NCBI GenBank assembly: GCA_903848905.1
Contig: CAINHP010000246.1
Location: forward strand, 1-52,128
Direction: 5' to 3'
Source: an uncultured Pseudomonadota bacterium
Lineage (GTDB): Bacteria; Pseudomonadota; Gammaproteobacteria; Methylococcales; Methylomonadaceae
Length of the DNA stretch: 52,128 nucleotides
Shown here: positions 37,127 through 46,063 of the stretch, in pieces
Numbering within the stretch: the stretch's first letter is position 1
Layout of the letters: the number at the start of each line of letters is the position of its first letter
The notes under the pieces: generated by a model
Databases searched by the model: none
What the model was told of the DNA's origin: nothing
The model's input: the letters and a program-made list of their open reading frames with translations, nothing else
Translations under genes and position numbers: made by a program

Positions 37127-38448
37127 AACTTAGCGTCGCTGTTAGTTGAGAAAAAATAATTCATGACGTCAATCATGGCTTTGTGATCGAAAACGCCCGC
37201 ACTTTCTCGGCAACTGTGCATGGCCCACATGGGATTGCCGACATCAACAGTGCGTAGTCCCAGTTGCGATACAATTGAGCCAATCGTACTTCCGCAAGGC
37301 AGGTCATTGCGATGCGAATACAGTTGATAAGGTACATTCGCTTTGTCGCACCAATCAATGAACATGGCTTGCGATACGCTATCTGTTGCATAACGTTGAT
37401 TGACATTGATTTTGATAACAACACCTTGGTTGATATGCACAGCATGTTGCGTATCATAGACACTCGGGAAATTGGGATGATAAGCGTGCGCCATGTCTGC
37501 GCTAATCATGAAGCTTTTTGCTAATGCACGAGAAAAATCTTGTGAATTTTGAGCGGTTGCATCGCTAATGCGTTTGAGTGTATCGCTCAAAAAATGACTT
37601 GCGGCGCCACAATGGCTGTCACTTCCCACTTCTTCGTGGTCAAAAAAGGCGCATACTAGCGTACTTTGCGTGTTTTGAAGGTTTTTTTCATCAAGTAAAG
37701 CCGTTAACACGCTATGGCACGAGGCTAAGTTATCAATTTGTCCATTAGCAAAAAACTCGTTATTCGCGCCCCAAAAATGCCCTTTTTGTGTGTCATAAAC
37801 ATTCAAATCCCATGAAAGAATTTGCTCTGCATCATTAGGTAATTCAGCTTGCAATAGTTCTGTAAAATCAGTGAATGCGCTGGGTGTCAATTGATTTGAC
37901 ATATCAGCAAATATCAACGCCAATTCATGTTGTTTTTGAAATTTCAACCCCTCTTCATTCACTCCTCGATTGAGGTGGATGGCTAAATTAGGTAAGCGAA
38001 GCAGAGGGCGCTCGAAATTAACTAAACATTGTGCGAGGTTACCCGAGTGCGTTAGGTAATTGACGCGTCCCGCTAAACTTAATTCACGATCGCTAAATGT
38101 GGCAAGAATCGCGCCCCCGTAAATATCAACGTGTAATCTGGCTAAATTTGCGGCAGTTGATTGCGGATTGGGTTTTATGCGCAAACTGGGTGAATCGGTA
38201 TGTGCGCCAATAAGCTTAAAGCCGGATGTTGCGGCAGATTCTTTGCCATGTACAAATGCAATAATCGACGAATCACCGCGCACAACGTAATAACGGCCAC
38301 TGGTTTTTAAAGCCCATATCTGCGTTTCATCTAAACGTTGAAAGTGAAAATCAGCAAGTTGCGCTTCGATGCTTTTGACGGCATGCCAAGCACTTGGGCT
38401 GCAATCAATAAAATCGAGTAACGCTTGCGCATGAATTGACGCGCTCAT
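37123..38448 (-). CDS. apeB: M18-family aspartyl aminopeptidase
   Basis: Zinc aminopeptidase of 441 residues removing N-terminal acidic residues in the cytosol. The start is the ATG at 38446-38448 (MSASIHAQALLDFI), where the family begins; the longer frame would run into msrB. Metal ligands and catalytic residues are visible: GAHTDSPSLRIKP, FFDHEEVGSDSHCGA, SADMAHAYHPN and the terminal MHSCRESAGVFD. It overlaps both neighbours by 4 bases (msrB upstream, fumA downstream), a tightly coupled arrangement. Confidence 0.93.
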   Translation of the reverse strand: MSASIHAQALLDFIDCSPSAWHAVKSIEAQLADFHFQRLDETQIWALKTSGRYYVVRGDSSIIAFVHGKESAATSGFKLIGAHTDSPSLRIKPNPQSTAANLARLHVDIYGGAILATFSDRELSLAGRVNYLTHSGNLAQCLVNFERPLLRLPNLAIHLNRGVNEEGLKFQKQHELALIFADMSNQLTPSAFTDFTELLQAELPNDAEQILSWDLNVYDTQKGHFWGANNEFFANGQIDNLASCHSVLTALLDEKNLQNTQSTLVCAFFDHEEVGSDSHCGAASHFLSDTLKRISDATAQNSQDFSRALAKSFMISADMAHAYHPNFPSVYDTQHAVHINQGVVIKINVNQRYATDSVSQAMFIDWCDKANVPYQLYSHRNDLPCGSTIGSIVSQLGLRTVDVGNPMWAMHSCRESAGVFDHKAMIDVMNYFFSTNSDAKL

Positions 38449-38813
38449 GAAGTTTCTCGTAAAAGAAGTGACGCAGAATTGACGCAATAACGAAGAAAAG
38501 TCGGTGCTGGGCCATCAGTGAAAACGTGACCTAAATGCGATTCACATTGACTGCAAACAATTTCAACTCGCCGCATACCAAAGGTGGTGTCAATGTTTTC
38601 AGTGATGCTGTCTTCGATAGACTGCCAAAAACTGGGCCATCCTGAGCCGGAATCGTATTTGGTATGCGAATCAAAAAGTGCGCGGTCACAGCATACGCAG
38701 TGATAAATGCCTATTTTTTTGCAGTTGACATATTTACCCGTAAAAGCGGGTTCGGTTGCTTTTAGGCGGCAAATATTAAACTGCTCTGGGGTGAGATCAT
38801 CGTCGTTTATCAT
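38445..38813 (-). CDS. msrB: Peptide methionine (R)-S-oxide reductase MsrB
   Basis: Repairs the R-epimer of methionine sulfoxide in proteins. The 122 residues carry both zinc Cys pairs (CVCC near residue 40 and CSQC near 88), YDSGSGWPSFW and the catalytic RYCVNSASL. The start is the ATG at 38811-38813. The lysR gene ends 9 bases upstream. MsrA is not adjacent. Confidence 0.95.
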   Translation of the reverse strand: MINDDDLTPEQFNICRLKATEPAFTGKYVNCKKIGIYHCVCCDRALFDSHTKYDSGSGWPSFWQSIEDSITENIDTTFGMRRVEIVCSQCESHLGHVFTDGPAPTFLRYCVNSASLLLRETS

Positions 38814-38822
38814 ATTTTTTAG

Positions 38823-39749
38823 TTATTTATCTGTTTGTATGTCGCGCGTCCACGAAATAGAAACGCGTGTTTCTAACCATTTTTGTAGAAAATCTAAAAA
38901 GCACCGCACTTTAGCAGATAAATATTTTCTATGCGGATACACTGCGTGGATATCAAGTGGTGGCAATGCATAGTTTTCTAAAACAGTTTGTAGTTTCCCT
39001 TTTTCAATATCACGTCGAACCACGTACGTTGCCATGACCACTAGCCCTAAACCATTTAGAGCGGCAACGCGATTAGCTTCTGCAACATTGGATTGCATTC
39101 GACCTGCTACGTTAATTGTGGTGTAGCCGGTTTCAGTTTTAAATTTCCATTTGTCTTGCGGCGCACTTGCCCAATTCACAATACAGCTATGATTCACAAG
39201 ATCTTCAGGCTTTTGTGGAATGCCATGTTGCGCGAGATAATCGGGTGACCCACATACAATCATGGATGAACTTGCTAGCTTTCGAGCAACCATGCTGGTA
39301 TCGTCTAAATCACCTAAATAAATAGCAATATCAATGCCATCGTCAATTAAGTCACTATGACTACTTTGCAATACCATTTCTACCGTCAAATCGGGATAAA
39401 GCTTTAAAAATTCAGCAACGGCACGCGTGATATGCGTTGCACCAATGACGGGTGGGGCGCTAATTTTAAGCGTGCCGCGTAATTCCGTCTGAAGGTGAGT
39501 GATGACAGTTTCCATGTCATCAATATCGAGTAATACTTGAGAGCAACGCTCTAAATACGCTGCGCCCATGTCCGTTAAACTTAAACTGCGTGTTGTCCGA
39601 TTAAAGAGTCTTGTTCTCAAATCCGCTTCAAGATGCATGATATGCTTGGTTGCCATCGCTCTTGAAATACCTAATTCACGCGCGCCACCCACAAAGCTGC
39701 CAGCTTTCGCGACACGCTCAAACACTTTCATACTTGTTAATTTGTCCAT
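38823..39749 (-). CDS. LysR-family transcriptional regulator
   Basis: A 308-residue regulator; the ATG at 39747-39749 gives the usual family N-terminus MDKLTSMKVFERVAKAGSFVGGARELG. The winged helix-turn-helix lies in residues 1-60 (ISRAMATKHIMHLEADLRTRLFNRTTRSLSLT includes the recognition helix), and the effector-binding domain is at about 90-295. It resembles the subgroup of CrgA/PA-type regulators, with no effector recognisable. Unusually for LysR it is the first gene of an operon (msrB, apeB, fumA, hypothetical, uppP) rather than divergent from its target, so it may control its own operon. Confidence 0.9.
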   Translation of the reverse strand: MDKLTSMKVFERVAKAGSFVGGARELGISRAMATKHIMHLEADLRTRLFNRTTRSLSLTDMGAAYLERCSQVLLDIDDMETVITHLQTELRGTLKISAPPVIGATHITRAVAEFLKLYPDLTVEMVLQSSHSDLIDDGIDIAIYLGDLDDTSMVARKLASSSMIVCGSPDYLAQHGIPQKPEDLVNHSCIVNWASAPQDKWKFKTETGYTTINVAGRMQSNVAEANRVAALNGLGLVVMATYVVRRDIEKGKLQTVLENYALPPLDIHAVYPHRKYLSAKVRCFLDFLQKWLETRVSISWTRDIQTDK

Positions 39750-39808
39750 TATATTGACGTCGCCCTTTGTATATTGATACCTACTGAATCTAAGTTTGCC
39801 AGATTTTA

Positions 39809-39828
39809 CGCATTTATGCACTAATGCG
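39809..39828. promoter_or_regulatory. Inverted repeat between lysR and minC
   Basis: CGCATTTATGCACTAATGCG: 6-bp arms CGCATT and AATGCG around 8 bases, 60 bases upstream of lysR. It contains the T-N11-A spacing typical of LysR sites, so autoregulation is a reasonable guess. Confidence 0.4.
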
Positions 39829-39955
39829 AATAAATTGGATATTTTAACGACTTATTTACCCTGTCAAGTCTATTTTTAAATAGAAAAATGATTTTTCTTT
39901 TAAGCAGTGTTAGAATTCAATTCAATTACTTGAATCCATGTGAATCTATCCATCG

Positions 39956-40693
39956 ATGACGCTTAACCCACAAAATAAATCTTATTCCTCGCCTGCTTTA
40001 GAATTTAAAAGCACGATGTTTTCTGTTCCAGTTTTAGGCGTAGCAAGTGATGATTTAATGCTTATTGAGCAAGTGCTCAATGAAAAAATCAAACTTGCGC
40101 CAGAATTTTTTAAGCATTCACCCGTTATTCTTGATTTTTATGATTTGAATAAAAAACAATTAACGCTTTCGCTTGATGCTTTACTTGCCTTGGTTCGCAA
40201 GGTAGGACTTTTTGTTGTTGGTGTTCGTGGTGGCAGTGAAGAACAGCATCAGCAAGCGATTGATTTGGGAATCGCAGTGACAGCGAATACGGAAATTAAA
40301 GCTGAGTTACCTAAGGCATCCAAAGTTATTGCAGCGCCCAAGGACGATGATACTATCAGTGATGAATCCACAACGGTACTCATTACTAAGCCTATTCGTT
40401 CAGGGCAGCGCATTTATTCACATGGAGACTTAATTGTGCTCGCTCAAGTAGGCGCGGGAGCTGAAATTTTAGCAGAAGGGAATATTCATGTTTACGGAAC
40501 GCTGCGTGGACGAGCTTTAGCGGGTGTTCAAGGTAATGTTGATGCACGTATTTTCTGTTCAGATTTACAAGCAGAACTGATTTCGATTGCAGGACATTAC
40601 AAAATTAGTGATGACATTCAAGGGGCGGTTTCCAATACGCCAATTCAAATTTATTTACAAAAAAATGCACTAGTTATCAAGACTATTGCGTGA
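39956..40693 (+). CDS. minC: Septum site-determining protein MinC
   Basis: FtsZ-polymerisation inhibitor of 245 residues that blocks division at the poles. An N-terminal domain (about 10-110) binds FtsZ; a variable linker follows, and the C-terminal beta helix (about 140-240) binds MinD (RSGQRIYSHGDLIVLAQVGAGAEILAEGNIHVYG and RGRALAGVQGN are the conserved turns). First gene of a minCDE operon, 37 bases before minD. Confidence 0.95.
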   Translation: MTLNPQNKSYSSPALEFKSTMFSVPVLGVASDDLMLIEQVLNEKIKLAPEFFKHSPVILDFYDLNKKQLTLSLDALLALVRKVGLFVVGVRGGSEEQHQQAIDLGIAVTANTEIKAELPKASKVIAAPKDDDTISDESTTVLITKPIRSGQRIYSHGDLIVLAQVGAGAEILAEGNIHVYGTLRGRALAGVQGNVDARIFCSDLQAELISIAGHYKISDDIQGAVSNTPIQIYLQKNALVIKTIA

Positions 40694-40730
40694 AAATGAC
40701 TGAAACAAACCTATCTTTTGGAGGATATTA

Positions 40731-41540
40731 GTGGCACGAATTATTGTTGTAACCTCAGGCAAAGGTGGCGTTGGAAAAACGACAACAAGCGCCGCGATTT
40801 CAATGGGATTGGCGAAAAAGGGGCATAAAACCGTTGTCATCGATTTTGATGTGGGCTTGCGTAATTTAGATTTAATTATGGGTTGTGAGCGTCGTGTTGT
40901 GTATGACATTATTAATGTTATTAACGGTGAAGCGTCAATCAACCAAGCGTTAATTAAAGATAAGAATTGTAATTTGTTGTCTATTCTTCCGGCGTCACAA
41001 ACACGCAATAAAGATGCGCTGACGCAAGAAGGGGTCGGTAAAATTTTGGAAGAGCTTTCAAAAGACTTTAAATATATTGTTTGTGACTCGCCTGCAGGTA
41101 TTGAGCAGGGCGCGCATTTAGCGATGTATTTTGCAGATGATGCGTTTATTGTGACAAATCCTGAAGTGTCTTCAGTGCGTGACTCTGATCGAATTCTAGG
41201 TCTGCTTTCAAGTAAATCTCAGCGAGCAGAGAAAAATGACGAACCGATTAAAGAATATTTAATTCTGACACGATATGCGCCAGAGCGAGTTAAATCTGGT
41301 GAAATGCTCAGTTTAGATGACGTGCAAGATATTTTGTCCCTAGATTTATTAGGGGTTATTCCTGAATCAAAATCAGTGCTCACCGCATCGAATTCAGGAA
41401 ATCCTGTCATTCTTGATGAAAAAAGTGATGCAGGTCAAGCTTACAGTGATATTGTTGCAAGGTATTTAGGTGAAACACGACCTCATCGATTCATTGATGG
41501 GAAGAAAGGGCTGTTTAGGAAGTTATTTGGGGGCGGGTGA
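40731..41540 (+). CDS. minD: Septum site-determining ATPase MinD
   Basis: Membrane-cycling ATPase of 269 residues (270 in E. coli). The start is GTG at 40731, with TTGGAGG upstream. The deviant Walker A is GKGGVGKTT, switch regions are DFDVGLRNLDL and CDSPAGIEQGA, and the C-terminal amphipathic membrane-targeting helix is present (GKKGLFRKLFGGG). It is separated from minE by one base. Confidence 0.97.
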   Translation: MARIIVVTSGKGGVGKTTTSAAISMGLAKKGHKTVVIDFDVGLRNLDLIMGCERRVVYDIINVINGEASINQALIKDKNCNLLSILPASQTRNKDALTQEGVGKILEELSKDFKYIVCDSPAGIEQGAHLAMYFADDAFIVTNPEVSSVRDSDRILGLLSSKSQRAEKNDEPIKEYLILTRYAPERVKSGEMLSLDDVQDILSLDLLGVIPESKSVLTASNSGNPVILDEKSDAGQAYSDIVARYLGETRPHRFIDGKKGLFRKLFGGG

Positions 41541-41541
41541 T

Positions 41542-41802
41542 ATGAGCTTACTGGATTATTTTAGATCGTCTAAAACAAGTTCTGCATCGCTTGCAAAAGA
41601 GCGATTACAGATTTTGGTGGCTTATGAGCGCTCATCAGTCAATCAGCCGCCGTATTTGCCCCAGCTGCAACAAGAGATACTGTTAGTGATACAGAAGTAT
41701 GTGAATGTAAATTGTGATGCGATGACAATTAAACTCGAACAAAGTGATAATCAAGAAACGTTAGAGTTGAATATCGTTTTACCTGATTTTCGTCGCGTAT
41801 AA
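41542..41802 (+). CDS. minE: Cell division topological specificity factor MinE
   Basis: An 86-residue protein starting at the ATG at 41542, one base after minD, because the family begins MSLLDYF; the longer upstream frame runs inside minD. The anti-MinCD helix (SLAKERLQILVAYERS) and the dimerisation domain are intact. It stimulates MinD ATPase and drives pole-to-pole oscillation. Confidence 0.96.
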   Translation: MSLLDYFRSSKTSSASLAKERLQILVAYERSSVNQPPYLPQLQQEILLVIQKYVNVNCDAMTIKLEQSDNQETLELNIVLPDFRRV

Positions 41803-41838
41803 CGGGTGTTTCATTTTGTTTTTAAATTAGGCATGACA

Positions 41839-42432
41839 ATGAAAAAAATGACACGGAACATAACATGTATTTTTTGTGTGTTTGCAGTCTTGTTGTCGAG
41901 TTGCAGTTCACGAAAACCGTTTCGTGACAATCAGCAATCTGTTTACAATGTGGCTGATCGTCGCAGTCTTGAAAGTGCTGACTATGATAAAGATATTTTT
42001 GAATCCATCAGAGAAGATATTTTAAACGACAGTGAAATAAAACGGTTCAGCCATGTGAATGTGAATGTTTATAATGGCGCCGTTTTATTGACGGGTGAGG
42101 TGATGAACGAAGCATTTAAATCGAAAATTATTGAAGCCGTTCGCATTGTCAAATATGTTAAAATTGTTCATGATAATTTAGTGGTAGATTACCCTAGTGA
42201 TAATTTGTCTCGCGCAAATGATCGACGTATTGGTCAAAATATTCGCCAAGCGTTAACGCAAATTCGGACAATACCTGATTTTGATTCATCGTTAGTGCGC
42301 GTGATTACAGAGCAAGGCACGGTTTATTTGATGGGGCGTGTTCACCGTGATGAGGGTCTTGTGGTCATCAATGTTGTTCGCACTGAGCCTGATATTCGGC
42401 AATTAATTACGGTTTTTGATTACATAGACTAA
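41839..42432 (+). CDS. Dual-BON-domain lipoprotein, DolP (YraP)-like
   Basis: A 197-residue lipoprotein. I prefer the ATG at 41839 (TTAGG 7 bases upstream) over ATG 41833. The signal peptide ends LLSSC, the lipidated Cys. Two BON domains follow at about 50-115 (VNVNVYNGAVLLTGEV) and 120-190 (VITEQGTVYLMGRVH). The arrangement and length match E. coli DolP, an outer-membrane lipoprotein binding anionic phospholipids at division sites. Position after minCDE suits an envelope or division role, but this is not proof. Confidence 0.85.
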   Translation: MKKMTRNITCIFCVFAVLLSSCSSRKPFRDNQQSVYNVADRRSLESADYDKDIFESIREDILNDSEIKRFSHVNVNVYNGAVLLTGEVMNEAFKSKIIEAVRIVKYVKIVHDNLVVDYPSDNLSRANDRRIGQNIRQALTQIRTIPDFDSSLVRVITEQGTVYLMGRVHRDEGLVVINVVRTEPDIRQLITVFDYID

Positions 42433-42564
42433 CGTCGCTGGGACAAGTTCATATATAACTTGCTCATTCTCTTTTCTTGGCATTTGTTTTTTTCTCATTT
42501 TGGTTAACGTCAAAGGGAAATAAGGCAAATGTCATTTGTCTTTCTATTGGATTGTCAGATATTT

Positions 42565-43965
42565 ATGCAAAAATCGCTTCCTAATGAATTTTTAAGCGCA
42601 CTCAAGACGATTTTCTCAACAAATGATATTTTAATTGAATCCGAAGAATGCTGGACTTACGGTTATGACAACAGTCGTCGCCACGCGTTGCCGCAGGTGG
42701 TTGTCTTTGCAACAACACATGAGCAAGTGCTTCGGGTAGTCAAATTATGCAATGAGTTTGATGTCGCCATAACAGGGCGTGGACGAGGCACGGGAACCAC
42801 TGGCGCGATAGTGCCACTGCATGGCGGACTGGTTTTGTCGCTAGAGCGAATGAATCAAGTGCTTGATTTTTCTCCTGAAAATCGCTATATCAAAGTCCAG
42901 CCCGGCATGACTAATCAAGCGGTGCAAGATTATGTCAAAAGTCGTGGTTTTTTTTGGCCACCCGATCCCACTAGTGCGGCATTTTGCAGTGTTGGGGGAA
43001 ATCTTGCTTACAATTCGGCTGGACCTAAAGCGGTCAAATACGGCACACCACGCGAAAATACATTGGGACTGCGTGTTGTTACTGGCGCAGGTGAGGAAAT
43101 GCGTGTGGGTGTTTATACCAGTAAAGGCGTTGTGGGGTATGATTTAACGCGATTGATTATTGGTAGTGAAGGCACGTTGGCTATTATTACAGAGGCGACG
43201 TTGAAATTGACGCCGCTGCCAGAAGCCGTAAAAACACTTCGTGCCATATACAAAACCGTTGGTGACGCATCGGAGGCTGTTGCGGCAATAATGTCACAAC
43301 CTGTTGTGCCTTGTGCGTTAGAGTTTATGGATGGCAATGCCATCAATATGATTCGTCATTATACGCAAACAGATTTGCCTGAAAATGCAGGAGCTATGCT
43401 AATGATTGAAGTGGATGGTCAGGCAGAAGGTCTTGAGTACGCGGCAGAAAAGGTGATGGCGGCGGCAACCAATGACGGTTTGCTGTCAATACGTCTTGCT
43501 AAAGATGCTGCTGAAGTCAAAGCACTTTGGGATACGCGTAAAGCGCTTTCGCCTGCACTTCGAAAAGTCGCACCTAAAAAAATAAATGAAGATGTCGTGG
43601 TGCCCGTCACGCAAATGCCAGCGCTTATTTCAGGTTTAGACGCACTTTCAAAACAGTATGATTTACCCATTATCAATTTTGGTCATGCGGGAAATGGCAA
43701 TATTCATGTGAATTTATTGCTTGATCCCGACGACCCTATACAAAGCAAAAAAGCACATGCGTGCTTGGATGAAATTTTTACGCTCGTTTTAACGCTCAAT
43801 GGGACGTTGTCAGGTGAACACGGTGTGGGTCTTGAAAAACGTGATTTTGTGGATCGTGAACTTGACGCGGTTTCACTCAATTTAATGCGGGCGATCAAAC
43901 GTCAATTTGATCCTAAAAATTTACTCAATCCAGACAAAATGTTGCCGCTGCAACCCCTACTTTAA
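42565..43965 (+). CDS. FAD-linked 2-hydroxyacid oxidase, GlcD-like
   Basis: A 466-residue flavoprotein starting at the ATG at 42565 (MQKSLPNEFL); a start 12 codons upstream is less family-like. The PCMH-type FAD domain has TGRGRGTGTTGAIVPLHGG, VQPGMTNQAVQDYV and GSEGTLAIITEATLKL. The C-terminal oxidase domain has INFGHAGNGNIHVNLL and TLSGEHGVGLEKRDF. It matches glycolate oxidase subunit GlcD or D-lactate dehydrogenase; without glcE/glcF beside it the substrate is open. Expected product is a 2-oxoacid with electrons passed to the quinone pool. Confidence 0.9.
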   Translation: MQKSLPNEFLSALKTIFSTNDILIESEECWTYGYDNSRRHALPQVVVFATTHEQVLRVVKLCNEFDVAITGRGRGTGTTGAIVPLHGGLVLSLERMNQVLDFSPENRYIKVQPGMTNQAVQDYVKSRGFFWPPDPTSAAFCSVGGNLAYNSAGPKAVKYGTPRENTLGLRVVTGAGEEMRVGVYTSKGVVGYDLTRLIIGSEGTLAIITEATLKLTPLPEAVKTLRAIYKTVGDASEAVAAIMSQPVVPCALEFMDGNAINMIRHYTQTDLPENAGAMLMIEVDGQAEGLEYAAEKVMAAATNDGLLSIRLAKDAAEVKALWDTRKALSPALRKVAPKKINEDVVVPVTQMPALISGLDALSKQYDLPIINFGHAGNGNIHVNLLLDPDDPIQSKKAHACLDEIFTLVLTLNGTLSGEHGVGLEKRDFVDRELDAVSLNLMRAIKRQFDPKNLLNPDKMLPLQPLL

Positions 43966-43991
43966 TATTACCTAACATCTAATTATTTTTT

Positions 43992-44924
43992 ATGTCGAAT
44001 GAAATTTTATCTACGCTAACCACGCTACGTGATTATATGCGCTGGGGAGCCAGTCGCTTTACGCAGGCGCAAGTGTGTTTTGGGCAAGGCACCACAACAG
44101 CACTCGATGAAGCCGTTGCGTTAGTGCTTCACGCCGTGCATCAACCCTACACGCTGCATTCGAGTCTTTTTCAATGCGTCTTGACAATTGAAGAGCGCAA
44201 AGTTGTATTTGACTTGATTGAGCGTCGTATTAACGAGCGTGTGCCCGCTGCATATTTAACGAAAGAATCCATTTTTGCAGGATTGCCTTTTTATGTGGAT
44301 GAGCGAGTTTTAATTCCACGCTCGCCAGTAGCAGAGTTGATTGAACAGCAATTCGAGCCGTGGATTGACGAAGACAATGTCACGCACATTTTGGATTTAT
44401 GTACAGGTAGCGCATGTATTGCCATTGCCTGTGCGTATGCGTTTCCCAATGCGATGGTCGATGCGGTGGATTTATCACCCGAAGCGCTTGAAGTCGCTGA
44501 AATTAACATTGAAAAGCATCAATTAAGCGAAACGGTAACAACCTATTATTCGGATTTGTTTAATAAATTACCGCCCAGGCAATATGACATTATTATCAGC
44601 AATCCGCCGTATGTCTGCTTGAATGAATGGGAAAATTTGCCCCCTGAATTCCATGCCGAGCCGGATATGGCCTTTAAAGGCGGCGTATCAGGATTGGATT
44701 TGGTGCTGCGCATTTTGATTCATGCAAAAAATTATTTGAGCGATCACGGTATTCTTATCGTTGAGGTGGGAAGCAGTGCAGAAACGTTGCAGACTTTGTT
44801 AATTGACGTGCCGTTTTATTGGCTCAATTTTGAGCGCGGTGGTGATGGTGTCTTTTTACTGACTGCTGATCAGCTAGCGCATTATCATGATGTGTTTGTT
44901 GCTGCATTGAAAACAAATCCCTAA
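43992..44924 (+). CDS. prmB: 50S ribosomal protein L3 glutamine methyltransferase
   Basis: N5-glutamine methyltransferase of 310 residues (310 in E. coli). The SAM-binding motif is ILDLCTGSACIAIA and the catalytic motif is IISNPPYV, which contacts the target glutamine. PrmB rather than PrmC is indicated by ESIFAGLPFYVDERVLIPRSP and by the following aroC, its normal neighbour. It modifies a Gln of ribosomal protein L3 and assists 50S assembly. Confidence 0.95.
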   Translation: MSNEILSTLTTLRDYMRWGASRFTQAQVCFGQGTTTALDEAVALVLHAVHQPYTLHSSLFQCVLTIEERKVVFDLIERRINERVPAAYLTKESIFAGLPFYVDERVLIPRSPVAELIEQQFEPWIDEDNVTHILDLCTGSACIAIACAYAFPNAMVDAVDLSPEALEVAEINIEKHQLSETVTTYYSDLFNKLPPRQYDIIISNPPYVCLNEWENLPPEFHAEPDMAFKGGVSGLDLVLRILIHAKNYLSDHGILIVEVGSSAETLQTLLIDVPFYWLNFERGGDGVFLLTADQLAHYHDVFVAALKTNP

Positions 44925-44945
44925 TTGACTAAACAGGAGTAAAAA

Positions 44946-46016
44946 ATGTCAGGAAATACGATAGGAAAATTATTCACCGTTACCACGTTTGGTGAAAGTC
45001 ATGGTGTCGCGCTTGGGTGTATTATTGACGGTTGCCCACCCAATATGACACTTAGCGAAGACGATATTCAGCATGATTTAGATCGTCGCAAACCGGGTAC
45101 ATCACGCCATACGACGCAGCGTCGTGAGGCCGATGAAGTGAAAATTCTATCGGGGATTTTTGAAGGAAAAACGACGGGAACGCCAATTGGCTTGCTGATT
45201 GAAAATACAGATCAGCGCTCAAAAGATTATTCGAAAATTTCACAAGCGTTTCGTCCAGGGCACGCAGATTTTACCTATCAGCAAAAATACGGTTTTCGCG
45301 ATTATCGCGGTGGTGGTCGCTCGTCTGCGCGTGAAACCGCCATGCGCGTGGCGGCAGGGGCGATTGCTAAAAAATATTTAAAAGAAGTCGCGGGCATTGA
45401 AATTCGCGGTTATCTGTCACAGCTTGGCCCTATTAAAATTGAAACGTTGGACTGGGATGTGGTCGAAACAAACCCGTTCTTCTGCCCTGATGAATCCAAA
45501 GTCGCGCAAATGGAAAGTTACATGGACGCGCTACGCAAAGAAGGCGAATCAATTGGTGCGCGTATTGAAGTAGTGGCAACCAATGTACCTGCCGGTTTAG
45601 GTGAGCCTGTTTTTGATCGATTAGATGCCGAACTTGCTTATGCGTTGATGAGTATTAATGCCGTTAAAGGTGTTGAAATTGGGGATGGTTTCAAATGTAT
45701 TGAAGCTAAAGGCACGCAATTTCGAGATGAAATTACGCCAGACGGTTTTTTAAGTAATCATGCCGGTGGAATTTTGGGCGGTATTTCAAGTGGGCAAACC
45801 ATCACAGCAAGTATCGCATTAAAACCAACATCTAGTCTGCGTCTGCCAGGAAAAAGTATTGATACTGAAGGTAATGTGGTTGACGTAATTACAGAAGGTC
45901 GTCACGATCCCTGTGTCGGTATTCGCGCAACGCCAATTGCTGAAGCCATGGTGGCGATTGTGTTGATGGATCATTATTTAAGGCAACGCGCACAAAACGG
46001 CGGCGCTACTATTTAA
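44946..46016 (+). CDS. aroC: Chorismate synthase
   Basis: Last step of the shikimate pathway: EPSP to chorismate, requiring reduced FMN. The 356 residues (361 in E. coli) hold all three PROSITE-type signatures: [42 protein letters not shown] split by family position, and [17 protein letters not shown]. An AGGAG ribosome site precedes the ATG. It is 21 bases after prmB. Confidence 0.97.
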   Translation: MSGNTIGKLFTVTTFGESHGVALGCIIDGCPPNMTLSEDDIQHDLDRRKPGTSRHTTQRREADEVKILSGIFEGKTTGTPIGLLIENTDQRSKDYSKISQAFRPGHADFTYQQKYGFRDYRGGGRSSARETAMRVAAGAIAKKYLKEVAGIEIRGYLSQLGPIKIETLDWDVVETNPFFCPDESKVAQMESYMDALRKEGESIGARIEVVATNVPAGLGEPVFDRLDAELAYALMSINAVKGVEIGDGFKCIEAKGTQFRDEITPDGFLSNHAGGILGGISSGQTITASIALKPTSSLRLPGKSIDTEGNVVDVITEGRHDPCVGIRATPIAEAMVAIVLMDHYLRQRAQNGGATI

Positions 46017-46063
46017 TCGCCTATTTATTATTTTTTATTAAAACTATTTTGAGTATAGGAATT

